Assembly (NCBI RefSeq): GCF_003255815.1
Contig: NC_037673.1
Coordinates: 10,371,006-10,435,005 of the forward strand
Source: Theropithecus gelada
Lineage: Eukaryota; Chordata; Mammalia; Primates; Cercopithecidae
Direction of reading: 5' to 3'
Length of the DNA: 64,000 bases
This document shows, piece by piece, positions 39,766 through 50,192 of the stretch (position 1 is its first letter; each line of letters begins with the position of its first letter). The position numbers were made by a program, and so were the translations under genes. The notes below the pieces were generated by a model. That model was given only the letters and a program-made list of their open reading frames with translations, ran no database searches and was not told the origin of the DNA.

Positions 39766-40498
39766 TGTGAGGAGGAGGATGATAATGATGATCATGATGG
39801 TGGTGGTAGTGATGGTGGTGGTGGTGATAGTGATGACAAATGATGGTGGTGGTAATGATGGTGATAACAGCAATGGTGGTAATGACGGTGATAGTGATGA
39901 TGAAGGTGGTGATGGTGATGATAGTGATGATAATGGTAATGATGATGGTGATGGTAATTATGGTAATGGTGATGGTGATGATGGTGGGGATGATGGTGAT
40001 GGTGATGATGGTAATTATGGTAATAGTAATGACAATGATGGTAATGATGGTGATCATGGTGCTGGTGATGATGGTGATAGTGACGATGAAGGTGGTGATG
40101 GTGATGATAGTGATGATAATGGTAATGATGGTGGTGATGGTAATTATGATAATAGTGATGGTGATGATGGTGGGGATAATGGTGATGATGATGAGGGTGA
40201 TGATGATGGTAATTATGGTAATAGTAATGACAATGATGTTAATGATGGTGATCATGGTACTGGTGATGATGGTGATAGTGATGATGAAGGTGGTGATGGT
40301 GATGATAGTGATGATGATAATGGTGATGATGGTGATGGTAATTATGGTAATGGTGATAGTGATGATGGTGGGGATGATGAGGGTGATGATGATGGTAATT
40401 ATGGTAATAGTAATGATAATGATGGTAATGATGGTGATCATGGTGCTGGTGATGATGGCGGTGATGATGGTGATGGGGATCATGATGATGGTGATTTA
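39766..40498 (+). repeat. 730-bp (GAT/GGT/AAT)n compound satellite with higher-order units
   Basis: Almost entirely trinucleotides of the GAT, GGT, AGT and AAT types. Longer units are superimposed: 'gatgaaggtggtgatggtga' recurs at 39899, 40085 and 40283 (spacing 186 and 198), and 'aattatggtaatagtaatga' at about 40012, 40211 and 40395. It is therefore a satellite of duplicated blocks, not a simple slippage run. No stops occur in two plus frames and one minus frame, which is a composition effect and not a gene. Confidence 0.97.
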
Positions 40499-42136
40499 GG
40501 ACCAGAATCTCCTTCAGTGGGAAATCCGTCTACTTCAACACTTTTGTGATTAATGAAAGAAATAGTATAACTCTGACTAAATTTATATGGGTTAAACAAA
40601 GCATTAATTAATAAATGCCCATTTGTCATTGTCTTATTGTGTTCAGGTTACTTAATTGTCCTTGAAGAAAATGCTGGTTTAGTGATCTAATGCTCTTTCT
40701 TGGACACTGCAATAGTGTTGCACCTGAAAAGTAATAATCTTTCGGTTTGGTTTTGTTTCCTAGGATAACTTTCTTTGGGATCCTTTTGATATACTAAGAG
40801 CATCTATGAGGATGGCCGAATAATTATTAGACTGAAAAAAAAAACAGTATTAAGGCAGGGAAAATCCTTTAGCTGTGAAACTAAACATTACATATATGAA
40901 GTCCTCAGCATCATGTTAGGGCTGTTAAATGTATGTGATGTGACATTACAAAGTAATTTGGGATGATTTCCTTAGTATGCAAGATGGAAATGATTCATAA
41001 TTACCCCAAACACCGTTTCTTAGGTATTGTTTTTATGCATGTATTAATTACGGCTGTGGTTGTTTTTGTTTAGAGATGCTTTGTACTCCAGTCTGTCTTC
41101 TTAGGCACAGCCTTATCTGTGATGGCGCAAGTCTCAGGATGTGGGTTTCTTGCATTGGCCACTGCTCCCATTGGGTGAGGATGGAGGCGTCATTGCTATA
41201 GAAGGCAGGGAATTTGTGATGAAACTTGTATCTTTTGAAAAGTTTGATTTTGGACCGTGCTCTGAAATTTGTCTTTTATATATGCGTGACGCAATCTAGT
41301 TGCACATGTTGCAGCTAAAAGCGGAACCAACTAATTGAACATTTTCAGAGTCTGACGGAAATGGTGGGTGCCAGCATTCCTGGTCTATCGTCCAGTTAGT
41401 TTGGAGGTTTGGGTAAGTGCCAGGTATGGTAAGAAACGACCACATTCCCCCAGAGCTCACATCTAGCCTTCACTCCTGTGATAGAAACAGGGATTTGTTG
41501 AGGGGCTGCGATTGGTAGGAATTCTGCTAGCAGACAGGGACACAGGACAAGGCCAAAGTCCCTGCCCTGAAGGAGATCTTTACCTACACCGGTTTCTTTT
41601 CATGCTGCTGTTCCGCAGACACACACATTTTCCTCTCAGCTATTCATCCCTTTGCCATGCCCACTGATAACTGGGAGGTTAATCAGCCTGAGGCACACAT
41701 GGTTCATTTTGGAAAGCAGCTGCCATTGTTTGCAAAGAGGTTTCTAGACCTGTTTTTGAGAATAATTAAATAGCTGAGCCAAAAGCCAGTGTGACTGTCC
41801 TTCCTGCCCTAGGTGGCTGTGCTGGGAAGCCACCGAGGGCATTGATCTTGGCTCTTTTTTGTATCAGTGACTGAGAAAACCACCATTAAGCTGGAGAGCA
41901 ACTGAACACTCTCCCTGAAGGCAAAGATTTGCTTTATCTAAAATTTTCCACTGCGTCCAGGAGCAAATCTGCATCACAGCAATTTACTATTTTCTGCTCC
42001 AGGAACTGGAAAACACAAACAAGCTTGAGCTACTTCAGTTGCTTCCACGAAACGTGCTGTCATGACTGAAACACATGTATTTTTTTTTTTTTTTTCAGGA
42101 TTCCAGGTTGAGGGAAATTTGCTTTTGATTGTTTAA
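40499..42136. other. Intergenic AT-rich sequence, no repeat recognised
   Basis: About 1.6 kb free of any family I recognise, with no long open frame on either strand. The lack of repeats makes it a candidate for conserved non-coding sequence, but nothing in the bases proves this. Confidence 0.35.
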
Positions 42137-42256
42137 TTGCATTATGATCGATTTTTAGTGGCATCTCTGGCCTCCACCCACTAGCAACCTCCAGACACTG
42201 TCAAATGTTCCCTGGGGGGCAACATCACCCCCAGGTGACAATCATTGCCCTAGAAA
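42137..42256 (-). mobile_element. MER5A-like hAT fragment, antisense
   Basis: 'tttttagtggcatctctggcctccaccca' and 'gacactgtcaaatgttccctggggggcaacatc' are antisense MER5 sequence, truncated at the right. Confidence 0.75.
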
Positions 42257-42751
42257 TAATGAAGATCATTATTAGCTCTCTAAGCACATTCCATGTTCTC
42301 AATACATCCCTATTTAAAGAATAACACAAGTGGGTTTCTGGCGACTTGCACAGGAAACTGAGTCCTTATGCTACAAAATGTTGGAGTCTTTCTTTTAAGT
42401 GACCCTCGGCAGTGCAGAATGGTGATGTCGAAATGTAATCAAAAGCTCATTCCAGGCTTCTGGGTAGAGTTCCAAATCCTCCAGATTATATTAGTTCATT
42501 ATAGCAGACCATGCTGGGGCTTTTCCAGTTGACACATTAGATTTTTTTGAAAGCATGGCAGTTAGATTTATGAAAATAGTTAGGATTAAAGGGGAGGATG
42601 AGGGAAAATAATTTTCTCTTGTCATGAATGCCCTTAATTGAATTTTAGAAAGTCTGTTTAGAAGAGCAAGGCAAATGCTAGACAGAAGGTTGTAAAGATT
42701 TGCAGATAGGTCGAAGTAAAAACACATCCAAGATGCTTTAACGACCCAGAG

Positions 42752-43224
42752 TGAGGAAAGAAAAAGACCCTCTCACATTGTTTTATATTGTTTTATACTC
42801 AGTACCTGTTTTAATAAAAAGCAAGGAAGTAAAACCAAAGAAAGCAGCCTGGTGCCAGGCCCAAAACCAGGCCTGGGTCTGCCTGGCCTAAACCCAGTAG
42901 TTAAAAATCAACTCATAACTTAGAAACCGATGTTATTCATAAATTCCAGACATTGTATGGAAGAACGTTGTGAAACTCCCTGCCCTGTTCTGTTTCTATC
43001 AGTGCATGAAACCCCTGTCATGTGTCCCCTAGATTGCTCAATCAATCACAACCCTTTCATATGAAATCTTCACTGTTGTGAGTCCTTAAAAGGGACAGAA
43101 TTTGTGCACTCGGGGAGCTCGGATTTTAAGGCAGTAGCTTGCCAAGGCTCCCAGCTGAATAAAGCCCTTCTTCCTTCTATAACTCGGTGTCTGAGAGGTT
43201 TTATCTGCAGCTCGTCCTGCTACA
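42752..43224 (+). mobile_element. Solo ERV1-class LTR with 4-bp target duplication
   Basis: A 473-bp block with TG...CA ends, flanked on both sides by AGAG (42748-42751 and 43225-43228). A 4-bp duplication is typical of class I (gammaretrovirus-like) insertions. Promoter-like 'ttaaaagggaca' (about 43087) and AATAAA (about 43159-43164) are placed as expected for U3 and R. There is no internal retroviral sequence or second LTR, so this is a solo LTR left by LTR-LTR recombination. Non-coding; exact family not assigned. Confidence 0.85.
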
Positions 43225-43254
43225 AGAGAAAAATCAGCCACAATGAATACTTAC

Positions 43255-43715
43255 ATTAGCTAATTTTATGTGTCAACTCAGCTGGGTCATGACACCCAGA
43301 TATGTGGTTGAACATTATCTTAGATGGTTCTGTAAAGGCGTTTTGGGATGAGACTAACATTTAAATCAGTAGACTTTCTGAGTCAAGCGGACTGTACTCC
43401 ATTATGTGGGTGGGCCGCATCCAATCAGTTGAAGGCCTGAATGAACAGAAGACCAACCTTCCCTGAGCAAGAAGGACTTCTGCCAGCAGACAGCTTTCAG
43501 ACTTGAACAGCAGCACCAGCTCTTCCTGGGCCTCCAGCTTCCTGCCATCCCTGAAGATATGGGATTTGCTAGGCTCCATAATCGCATGAGCCAATTCCTT
43601 AAAATAAGTCTCTTCCTATATGTGTGCATGTGTGTGTACACATGGATAAACACGTGCACACACACACCCCCCCACTGGTTTTCTCTGGAGGACCTGGTGA
43701 ATACAACTGTGATGA
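43255..43715 (+). repeat. Old interspersed repeat, unclassified, with CA-rich insert
   Basis: 'ttatgtgtcaactcagctgggtcatgacacccagatatg', 'tgtgggtgggccgcatccaatcagttgaaggcc', 'ccataatcgcatgagccaattccttaaaataagtctcttcctat' and 'ttctctggaggacctggtgaatac' mark a widely dispersed repeat. A TG/CA stretch lies at 43620-43670. Family not assigned. Confidence 0.55.
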
Positions 43716-45799
43716 GGATGTCTCAAGTTCGCAAAGCCTCATGGTTCGCCACCACCACCCACTCCCTCCCTCCCACCCCGTTCTTCAGGCGCATATGGCT
43801 GCAGGCGCCTCCTGGGAGGGTTACAAAATGCCTGTTTTTTTTGTTTTGTTTTGTTTTTGTTTTTATATTGCAGAGGCCAGCAGGATGCCAAGTCTTAGGG
43901 AAAGAGAAGTTTACTTTTGGATTTGTAAAAAGAAGTATTTAACCAGCACAGCAGCTGTGAAGATAAGAAAAGCTGCAGAACTGCAGAATAGCACGGGCTG
44001 CCGAGGCAGTGGCAGATGCTTTAACAATAACCAACGAATTACAAACCCGCTGGGTCTGGCCATATCTCCCCATGGCTCTGCTCTCTCACCCCCAATCCCT
44101 GCCCTTTCTCAGGCTGCCTGCGTGGCGCTCATCCAGGCCTGCGCCCTCCACTTGGCTGGTGGTCATTCCACGGTCTCCTTGGCCAGGTTCCTGTCTAAGC
44201 CATGGGCACATCACACCCTGTAGCTTCCTGATACACACACGGGGGGTCACCTGGTGCCCAAACCTAGTAAGTGGCAGGAGGCGCCTGAACCTGAGCCCCG
44301 CCTGAGCTTCTGCGTTCTGCGGTCCAGGCACTGGCTCCATCAGGGGCTGGTTCTAGTTTGAACTGGAGCTGAGGAGGTTCTTTGAAATGGTGTCAAAATG
44401 TCAGAACTCCAGGACACATTTGAATAGGGTCCCAGTTCTCCTTCCTGCCTGGACCCAGAAAGCAAATGTCCCAGGGATCCTCTCCCTCTAGGAGGGGCCT
44501 GCTGAGAGAGGGGGCGGCCCCAGGGACCTGGCCTCTGGGTCAGGGCGGGGCAAGAGGGGTGTCCCAGGGACATATTGCAGGTGTGGGGAGGGGCTGCTTG
44601 CTTCTCGGGTGGTCGCAGGGGAGAGCTCAGGACTTGTGGTCCATGGGGCAGCAGATGAATGAGTCAGGGGCACTGGAAAACGATGTGCTCCTCCTGGTAA
44701 CCCCTCCAGTCTTGGATCATTCCAGTGACACTTACAAACACTATGAAGGAATTTCTCAGTGAAAACATTCAAAGAGCTGCGCTTTGTGCTGGGGCCACCT
44801 GAGCCCAAACAAAGACTGCGATGGATGGCATGCAGGAACCAGAGGCACGCATGCGCTGCTGACCTCTGGGTGACAGGTGGCCCCTGCAGGGTCCTTAGGG
44901 CCCAGCACCCTTCTGCCCATCCCTGCTCCGCCAACACTCACCTGGGCCCCTGGCCTCCTCTCCATCTCATTGTTCCTGAACACAATCTTGAGTGGCATTG
45001 ATCCAACCATCCCTTTCTGGAATCTTCTTGCCAACTGCAAACCTCTGTACCCCTCTAGCACCCTTTGTCCATGCTGGGACCCCTGTCCTTGTGATCCCAG
45101 TAATGCCTCTCATTTACTGAGCATCTGTATTAACCATGAGGTTAGCGTGTATGACTTCTTTTCATGCTCACAAAGCTCCGCGAGTGCAGAGTTGCAATTG
45201 GGTAGGTGGGGTCCAGACGCTGATGGAGGAGCCTCTCGCTCCGGCAGGGCTGAGGTTTGAGCCTGTGCAGCGGTGACTCTAGAGCCTGTGCTTGCCCCAG
45301 TGCAGTGCCATCCCCCCTCGCCCTTCCTCAAGCCTGCCATTCACCACCTGGCCATTAAGGCACATATGTGCTCATGACCCTGTCTTCCCCGTCTCTGCGC
45401 AGCAAAGGACAGCTTGTCCCCCACACTGTGTCCCTAATCCAGGGGCAGCAGCTAAGCAGAGTTTCTTGCTCCCTGTGGGGGTTTTTAGGTCAGCACTTGT
45501 CCTCCTCACAGGTCTCCTTTCTCCGTGTTTTGTGCCTTCTGTTTAAGCGCACCCTTTCCTGGTCCTGACTGCTATCATCTAATCACTCCTGGGATGTGCT
45601 GCTTCCCTGAGGATTTCAGTATCAGTTTCGTAGTCTCTGGGGTCTCAGCATCCACACTGACCCTTCCAGGTCTTCTCATTTCTTCGACTTTCCTCACATG
45701 GCTCCTTGCTGTCCTGCTGACTGGCTCCCCTGAGTTTCTGACTGCCAGTCTTTCTTGCCTCCCTCAGAACCGCAAGCTGCCCTCTCCATGGGCTAGCCT
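43716..45799. other. Intergenic sequence, no gene recognised
   Basis: About 2 kb. There is a T-rich run at 43835-43865 and overlapping open frames on both strands through 44.0-45.3 kb, none with a domain I recognise. The MIR listed separately lies at 45100. Confidence 0.4.
45100..45195 (-). mobile_element. MIR relic, antisense
   Basis: 'catttactgagcatctgtattaaccatgaggttagcgtgtatgac' and 'ttttcatgctcacaaag' correspond to the antisense 3' half of MIR. Confidence 0.5.
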
Positions 45800-46600
45800 A
45801 AAGTGTCCAGTTCAATGGCTTTTAAAAAGCATATTCATGGGTATGTGCAAGTATTCACATGGTTGATTTTAGAATATTTTCATCACCTCAAGAAGAGACT
45901 CTGTACCCTTTGGCCATCACTTTCCTACTCCCCCTGCCCATACCAGCCCTAAGCAAGCACTGTCTCTATAGATTTCTCTGTTCTGGACATTTCATATGAA
46001 TGACATCACACATGTGATCTTTGGTGACTGGCTTCTTTCACTTACCATGATGTTTTCAAAGTTTATCCATGTTGTTGTGTGTTATCAGTCCTTCATTCCT
46101 TTTCATGGCTGAGTAGTACTCCACTATGTGGCTATACATCTTGTTCATTCATTCTTCACTGGATGGACATTTGTGTTGTTTCTTCCTTTCGGCTATTATG
46201 AATAATGCTGCTATAATCATGTTTACACGTTTTTGCATGGACATGTCATTTCATTTTTCTTGGGTGTATATACCTAGGAGTGGATTGCTGGGTCATATAA
46301 CTCTGTGTTTAATTGTATGGGGAACTTTTCTCACTTGAGGAACTATTTTTCTCACTGTTTTTTCACATGGGACTGTTTTCCCAAGTGGCTGCACATTTTG
46401 CACTCTCAACAGCATTGTACGAGTTCCAATTTCTCTGCATTCCTGTCAGTACCCTTGTGTCATTGACTTTCTGGTTCTAGCCATCTTGGTGAAGTGGTAT
46501 TTCATTGTGGCTTTGATCTGCATCTCCCTGGTGACTAAAGACATTGAGCATCTTTTGATGTGCTTATTGGCCATCTACTAACAGTGGCTTTGACACTGGA
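45800..46600 (+). mobile_element. L1M-family LINE-1 3' region
   Basis: Classic old L1 sequence: 'tctctgttctggacatttcatatgaatgacatc', 'ggctgagtagtactccactatgtgg', 'ctattatgaataatgctgctataatcatg', 'tatatacctaggagtggattgctgggtcatat', 'catctccctggtgactaaagac'. No open frame of interest. Confidence 0.85.
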
Positions 46601-46971
46601 CCCTGAGCTTCAGTCTTTCCTCCTGTGAAATAGTATAACCACCATCCATGGAGCACAGTGGCAACACTGTGACTCTCTGGGCTGAGGACACATCTGACAA
46701 CAAGTGATCCCACAGCCACTGGACCCAGGGACAGGCAGCCTCTGCAGCCGAGGGTCCCGTCCCTTTATGTCTCTGCTTCCAGTCTTTTCTCTGTTCTTCC
46801 TGCAGCCAGGCTTGGGATGCTGCATGGCCAGAGATGCTGTATCAGGAAACCTGCAGCAGGTAAAGGTTCTCCCAGCAAAGTTTTTGCAGAAAAGCAATGC
46901 ACTAAGTGAACTGTTCTTCAAATGGTGTGAGCTGGGAGTGAGGTTTCTGGCTTTTCGGCACATAGGTGATG

Positions 46972-47440
46972 TTCTTGGGTGAATGACGTTCCCCCAAAAG
47001 ATACGTTGAAGTCCTAAATCCCTGTGCCTCTGAATGTGACCTTAATTGGAAACAGAGTCTCTGCAGATGTAATCAGGGAAGATGAGGTCATACTGGAATA
47101 GGGTGGGCATTCATCTAATGACTGGTGTCCTCAGAAAACAAGGGAGATTTGGAGACAGACACACAGACAGGGAATGGCCATGTGACGGCGGAGTCAGAGA
47201 CTGGAGTGATGCTGCCCACAAGCCAAGGGACACCAAGGATGGCCACAGCCGTCAGGAGCCGCCAGGGGCTGGGAGAGGCCAGAAAGTCCCACTGGGCCTG
47301 CGGAGGGAGTGTGGCCTGGCCAACACACTGATTTCAAACCTCTCCAGAACTGTGAGAGAACACACTCCCGTTGTTTTACGCCACACAGTTTGTGGCTTAA
47401 TTTGTGACTCTGTTAAGGCAGCAATAGAAAACTGACACTG
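46972..47440 (+). mobile_element. MLT1-type MaLR LTR, sense
   Basis: 'cccccaaaagatacgttgaagtcctaaatcc', 'tgtgaccttaattggaaacagagtctctgcagatgtaatcagg', 'ctggtgtcctcagaaaacaagg' and the end 'taaggcagcaatagaaaactgacac' are diagnostic of an MLT1 LTR. Solo and non-coding. Confidence 0.88.
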
Positions 47441-48214
47441 GATAATGATGTTCAGGAATGATGTGGAGAGCCCTGGGGGTGGTTCTGTTCCATGCTTGTT
47501 GGATGCTTGGCATTTCTGGCAACCACCATATATTTACTGAGAATGGACTCTGCCCAGTGACAGAAAATGAGTATGCCCCTCGTTCCTTTCCTCAGCTTAG
47601 CATGGGAGACAGGAGGCAGGAATACAAGCAGCAGCTTCAGAGGCAACACCAGACAAAGCCAGGGTTGTTGGAGGTGTAGACTCCAGCTACACCCAAGCTG
47701 GGGCTGTGAATGCGGCCCCTGGTACTCCCTCTGGTGCTCTCTGACAAATACAGCCCTGGGTGAGAAAACCTCAGGCCCCTCCCACTCAAATTCCGATTTG
47801 ATTCTGGATCGCCAGTCTAATAGTTGTGATTATTTTCTCACAAGGGTTACAGGAGACCTTCTGATTAAGGCAAACGTCTTGTACATCAAAAGCTGCTCAC
47901 CGTCACCCCTGGGCTTACTATTAATCATTCTCTCTTACATCTGTTCCCAAAGGGCCTACCTGGCACAGGCCAGCTGCTGGGCTCAAGTAATATGCTTTAA
48001 TCAATGGTATTAAGCTTTTCCATGTTATGACATTTTAAGTAGATAATTAGACTCGAGTCACCAGGTGTCCAAGAGTTCGACTTTTGTATCTGGAAAACAG
48101 GTTTTGAAAACGCCCATCATGTACACATGTATGGGTATTTGTACTTCTATTGAAACCATCTGGCAACCCCGGTAAAATATAAAAGGGAATCTCTGATCTA
48201 CAAGAAAAAACAAA
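47441..48214. other. Intergenic gap before DAP 3' end
   Basis: Unique-looking DNA with no recognised element. The gap separates the MLT1 LTR from the inferred DAP cleavage site. Confidence 0.4.
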
Positions 48215-48235
48215 GCTGGAGAGAAATGCAGGAGC

Positions 48236-48241
48236 TTTATT
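48236..48241 (-). terminator. DAP: Likely DAP poly(A) signal
   Basis: TTTATT on the plus strand gives AATAAA on the DAP strand, in 'taAATAAAgctcctgc'-like context (the visible minus order is ATAATAAAGCTCC). Cleavage would fall near 48215-48225, making the 3' UTR about 1.86 kb. Confidence 0.6.
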
Positions 48242-49462
48242 ATAAATCATCAATATTCTTGAAGTTAACAACTGATAAACTCACTTAGGCAAACAGTTTG
48301 GATTTAATGATCTAAAGCCCACAGATGCATGCCAGATCTAGCTAAGAGTACATAAAAAGCACAGCTCTGGAAATCACAGCCCTCCCTCCGGCTGAAGACT
48401 GAGAAGCATTCAGCATGCTTCTGGATTTCTGCAGCGGCAGGGGCAGGGGTCTGCACGGGCCTGACCTGGTGTTGCTGGAGCGCAGCATCCCCTCCTGGGT
48501 GCTACTCCAAAAGGCAGGCTGGGAGGTGCTTGCTGGGGTGTTCCATGGTAGCGCTGCTGACCAAGTTTGGGTCTCTAAAAGCCACCCTCAGTTTATACCA
48601 AACTGATGAGGAAATAGGTGGCGACAGGGTCTTGAAGGGTACACGCCAGCTTCCCTTAAGTTGATTAGATGGGAAACCAAACACTGCCTTTCAAGTGTGA
48701 GGCTGTGCTGTGCTCCCTCAGGGAGGATGGGCGCTGGGTCTGACCAGGTCTGCCTCTGCCCTCACCAGCAGGCAGATGTGAACTGAACAGTACCAGAAAG
48801 GCTGGTGGTTGGCAGGTGCTCACGGCATGGTTGCTGGCCTGCAGCAGATTGGCTGTGGGTGAGCAGGACGGTCAGGCCCTCTGCAAGCACTGTTCTGGAG
48901 TTTCGTCTGACTAGGCGAACCCTCTGGCTTTTCGGAGATGCAGGGTACTCTACTGCCACCAGCCAGTGAGCAGACTAGGACATCTCTAGACAGGAAATTC
49001 ATCTAAAAATCGGAGGACAACGTGACGCACCCAAGTGACGACGGGCCCAGGCAGCTGTGCACATGGGGTGGGAGGTGTTTGGAACGGTTAGACCCATCAG
49101 TGGACAGGTTTTTCTAGCACAAATGGAATGTGGTGTCTCACGTCCCTAGGGAGACAAGGGGCAGGTTTCTTATCTGCTCTTTCCAAGCTTTCAACTCCCT
49201 GGCTCAAGTGTCCCAGAATGAAGTAGAAGTCTATTCCTCCACCCTGGTCCGTGGCCACTCCCAGAACTCTGAAGTGGCTCAGGAGGTGATTCCTTAAGGC
49301 CAGCTTTGCTTGATCTCCTGGTGGAGCCTGTCTGGGCTGAGGCGATGCTGGGCTTGCCATGCCGAGATCTCATACCAGAAGTCCGCCCTCGGAGCTACCT
49401 GCCTCCAGCCTCATTTTCTGGCATGTTGACTCTTGGAATTGAGGAGCTATTTCTAAGATGCA

Positions 49463-49508
49463 TGCTTTTTTTTTTTTTTTTTGAGACGGAGTCTCGCTCT
49501 GCTTTTTT
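49463..49508 (-). mobile_element. Tiny 5'-truncated Alu with 9-bp target duplication
   Basis: On the DAP strand it reads only the last ~20 nt of an Alu (GAGCGAGACTCCGTCTC) plus an A-tail. TGCTTTTTT occurs on both sides (49463-49471 and 49500-49508), the target-site duplication of an L1-endonuclease insertion. The insert is in the same orientation as DAP. Confidence 0.9.
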
Positions 49509-50078
49509 GGCTTTTCTCATGGGTGCCTCCTCAGCCTGCACAGGATCCCCCATCTCACAAGGGAGGGAAATTTGGCGTTGCTCTTCCCTGCCTCTAATGG
49601 TCTTTCTGAGGGGCCGCCCAAACTCATTCCCTTATTTCTTACTTTCCCGCAGGTGTTAAGATTTTACTGTCCCAATACTAAAAAGCGTGCAATGGCCGAG
49701 CTTCTCCCCTAACCTTAATCTCATCCTCTCAAATGTGTGCCTTCTTGTTTTTAAGACCACAGACAAGGACGTCAGGCGACTGCTGAAATAGAACTAAAGC
49801 TAAAAGTTTTTCTCAGATCTTGGCAAATTCTGCTAATGGCACCTCTAGGGGCACAATCATCCTCAAACGACATCCAACCGGACTCCCCATAAACAAGGTT
49901 TGGGCTGGAGCGGTTTCTAGTTTTAAATATGGAAATGTAAGGCAAACGACAGAGCACTTGGTTTTGCCTTAGATTTCCCAGCAGAGCAGGATTTGGGAGA
50001 AAGTGCTGGTTTTCTCTGTCAGGGAAATACCAAGTACAGAAGAGCCGGGGCCGCGGGGGAGGCTGGTGGGGTCCAGGC

Positions 50079-50192
50079 TCACTTGCGTGGCTGCTGGATG
50101 TGCTGGGTTCTTGGGGAAGGATGCTTGTCCATGGAGGCATGCGGCTTCTGGTGAGCCACCTGCGCGGCCGCCGGGGGGAAATCTTTGTCACC
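50079..50192 (-). CDS. DAP: DAP exon 4 coding part (C-terminal 37 residues)
   Basis: Last coding exon of death-associated protein 1. The acceptor reads CCTGACAG, with AG at 50194-50193. Thirty-seven codons follow, starting GDKDFPPAAAQVAHQKPHAS and ending HIQQPRK, then TGA at 50081-50079. With exon 3 it joins as GVIAR-GDKDF in phase 0. DAP is a roughly 102-residue, proline-rich, mostly disordered cytosolic protein. From the literature, it is a substrate of mTOR and a negative regulator of autophagy, was first isolated as a mediator of interferon-gamma-induced death, and its relatives bind dormant ribosomes at the exit tunnel. The gene converges tail to tail with ANKRD33B. Confidence 0.97.
   Translation of the reverse strand, partial: GDKDFPPAAAQVAHQKPHASMDKHPSPRTQHIQQPRK

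Larger units (their letters stand above)
48215..50078 (-). other. DAP: DAP 3' untranslated region
   Basis: Continuous with the DAP stop codon and running leftwards to the AATAAA at 48236-48241. The length fits the known small-ORF, long-3'UTR structure of DAP mRNA. A 28-bp, severely 5'-truncated Alu with a target-site duplication lies at 49472-49499. A minus-strand open frame overlapping the coding exon continues to 49772. Confidence 0.75.

Noticed and set aside
39758..40549. Three long open frames (up to 260 codons) in the GAT satellite
   Set aside because: They arise from a stop-poor trinucleotide repeat and encode only monotonous Asp/Gly, Met/Val or Ile/Thr runs.
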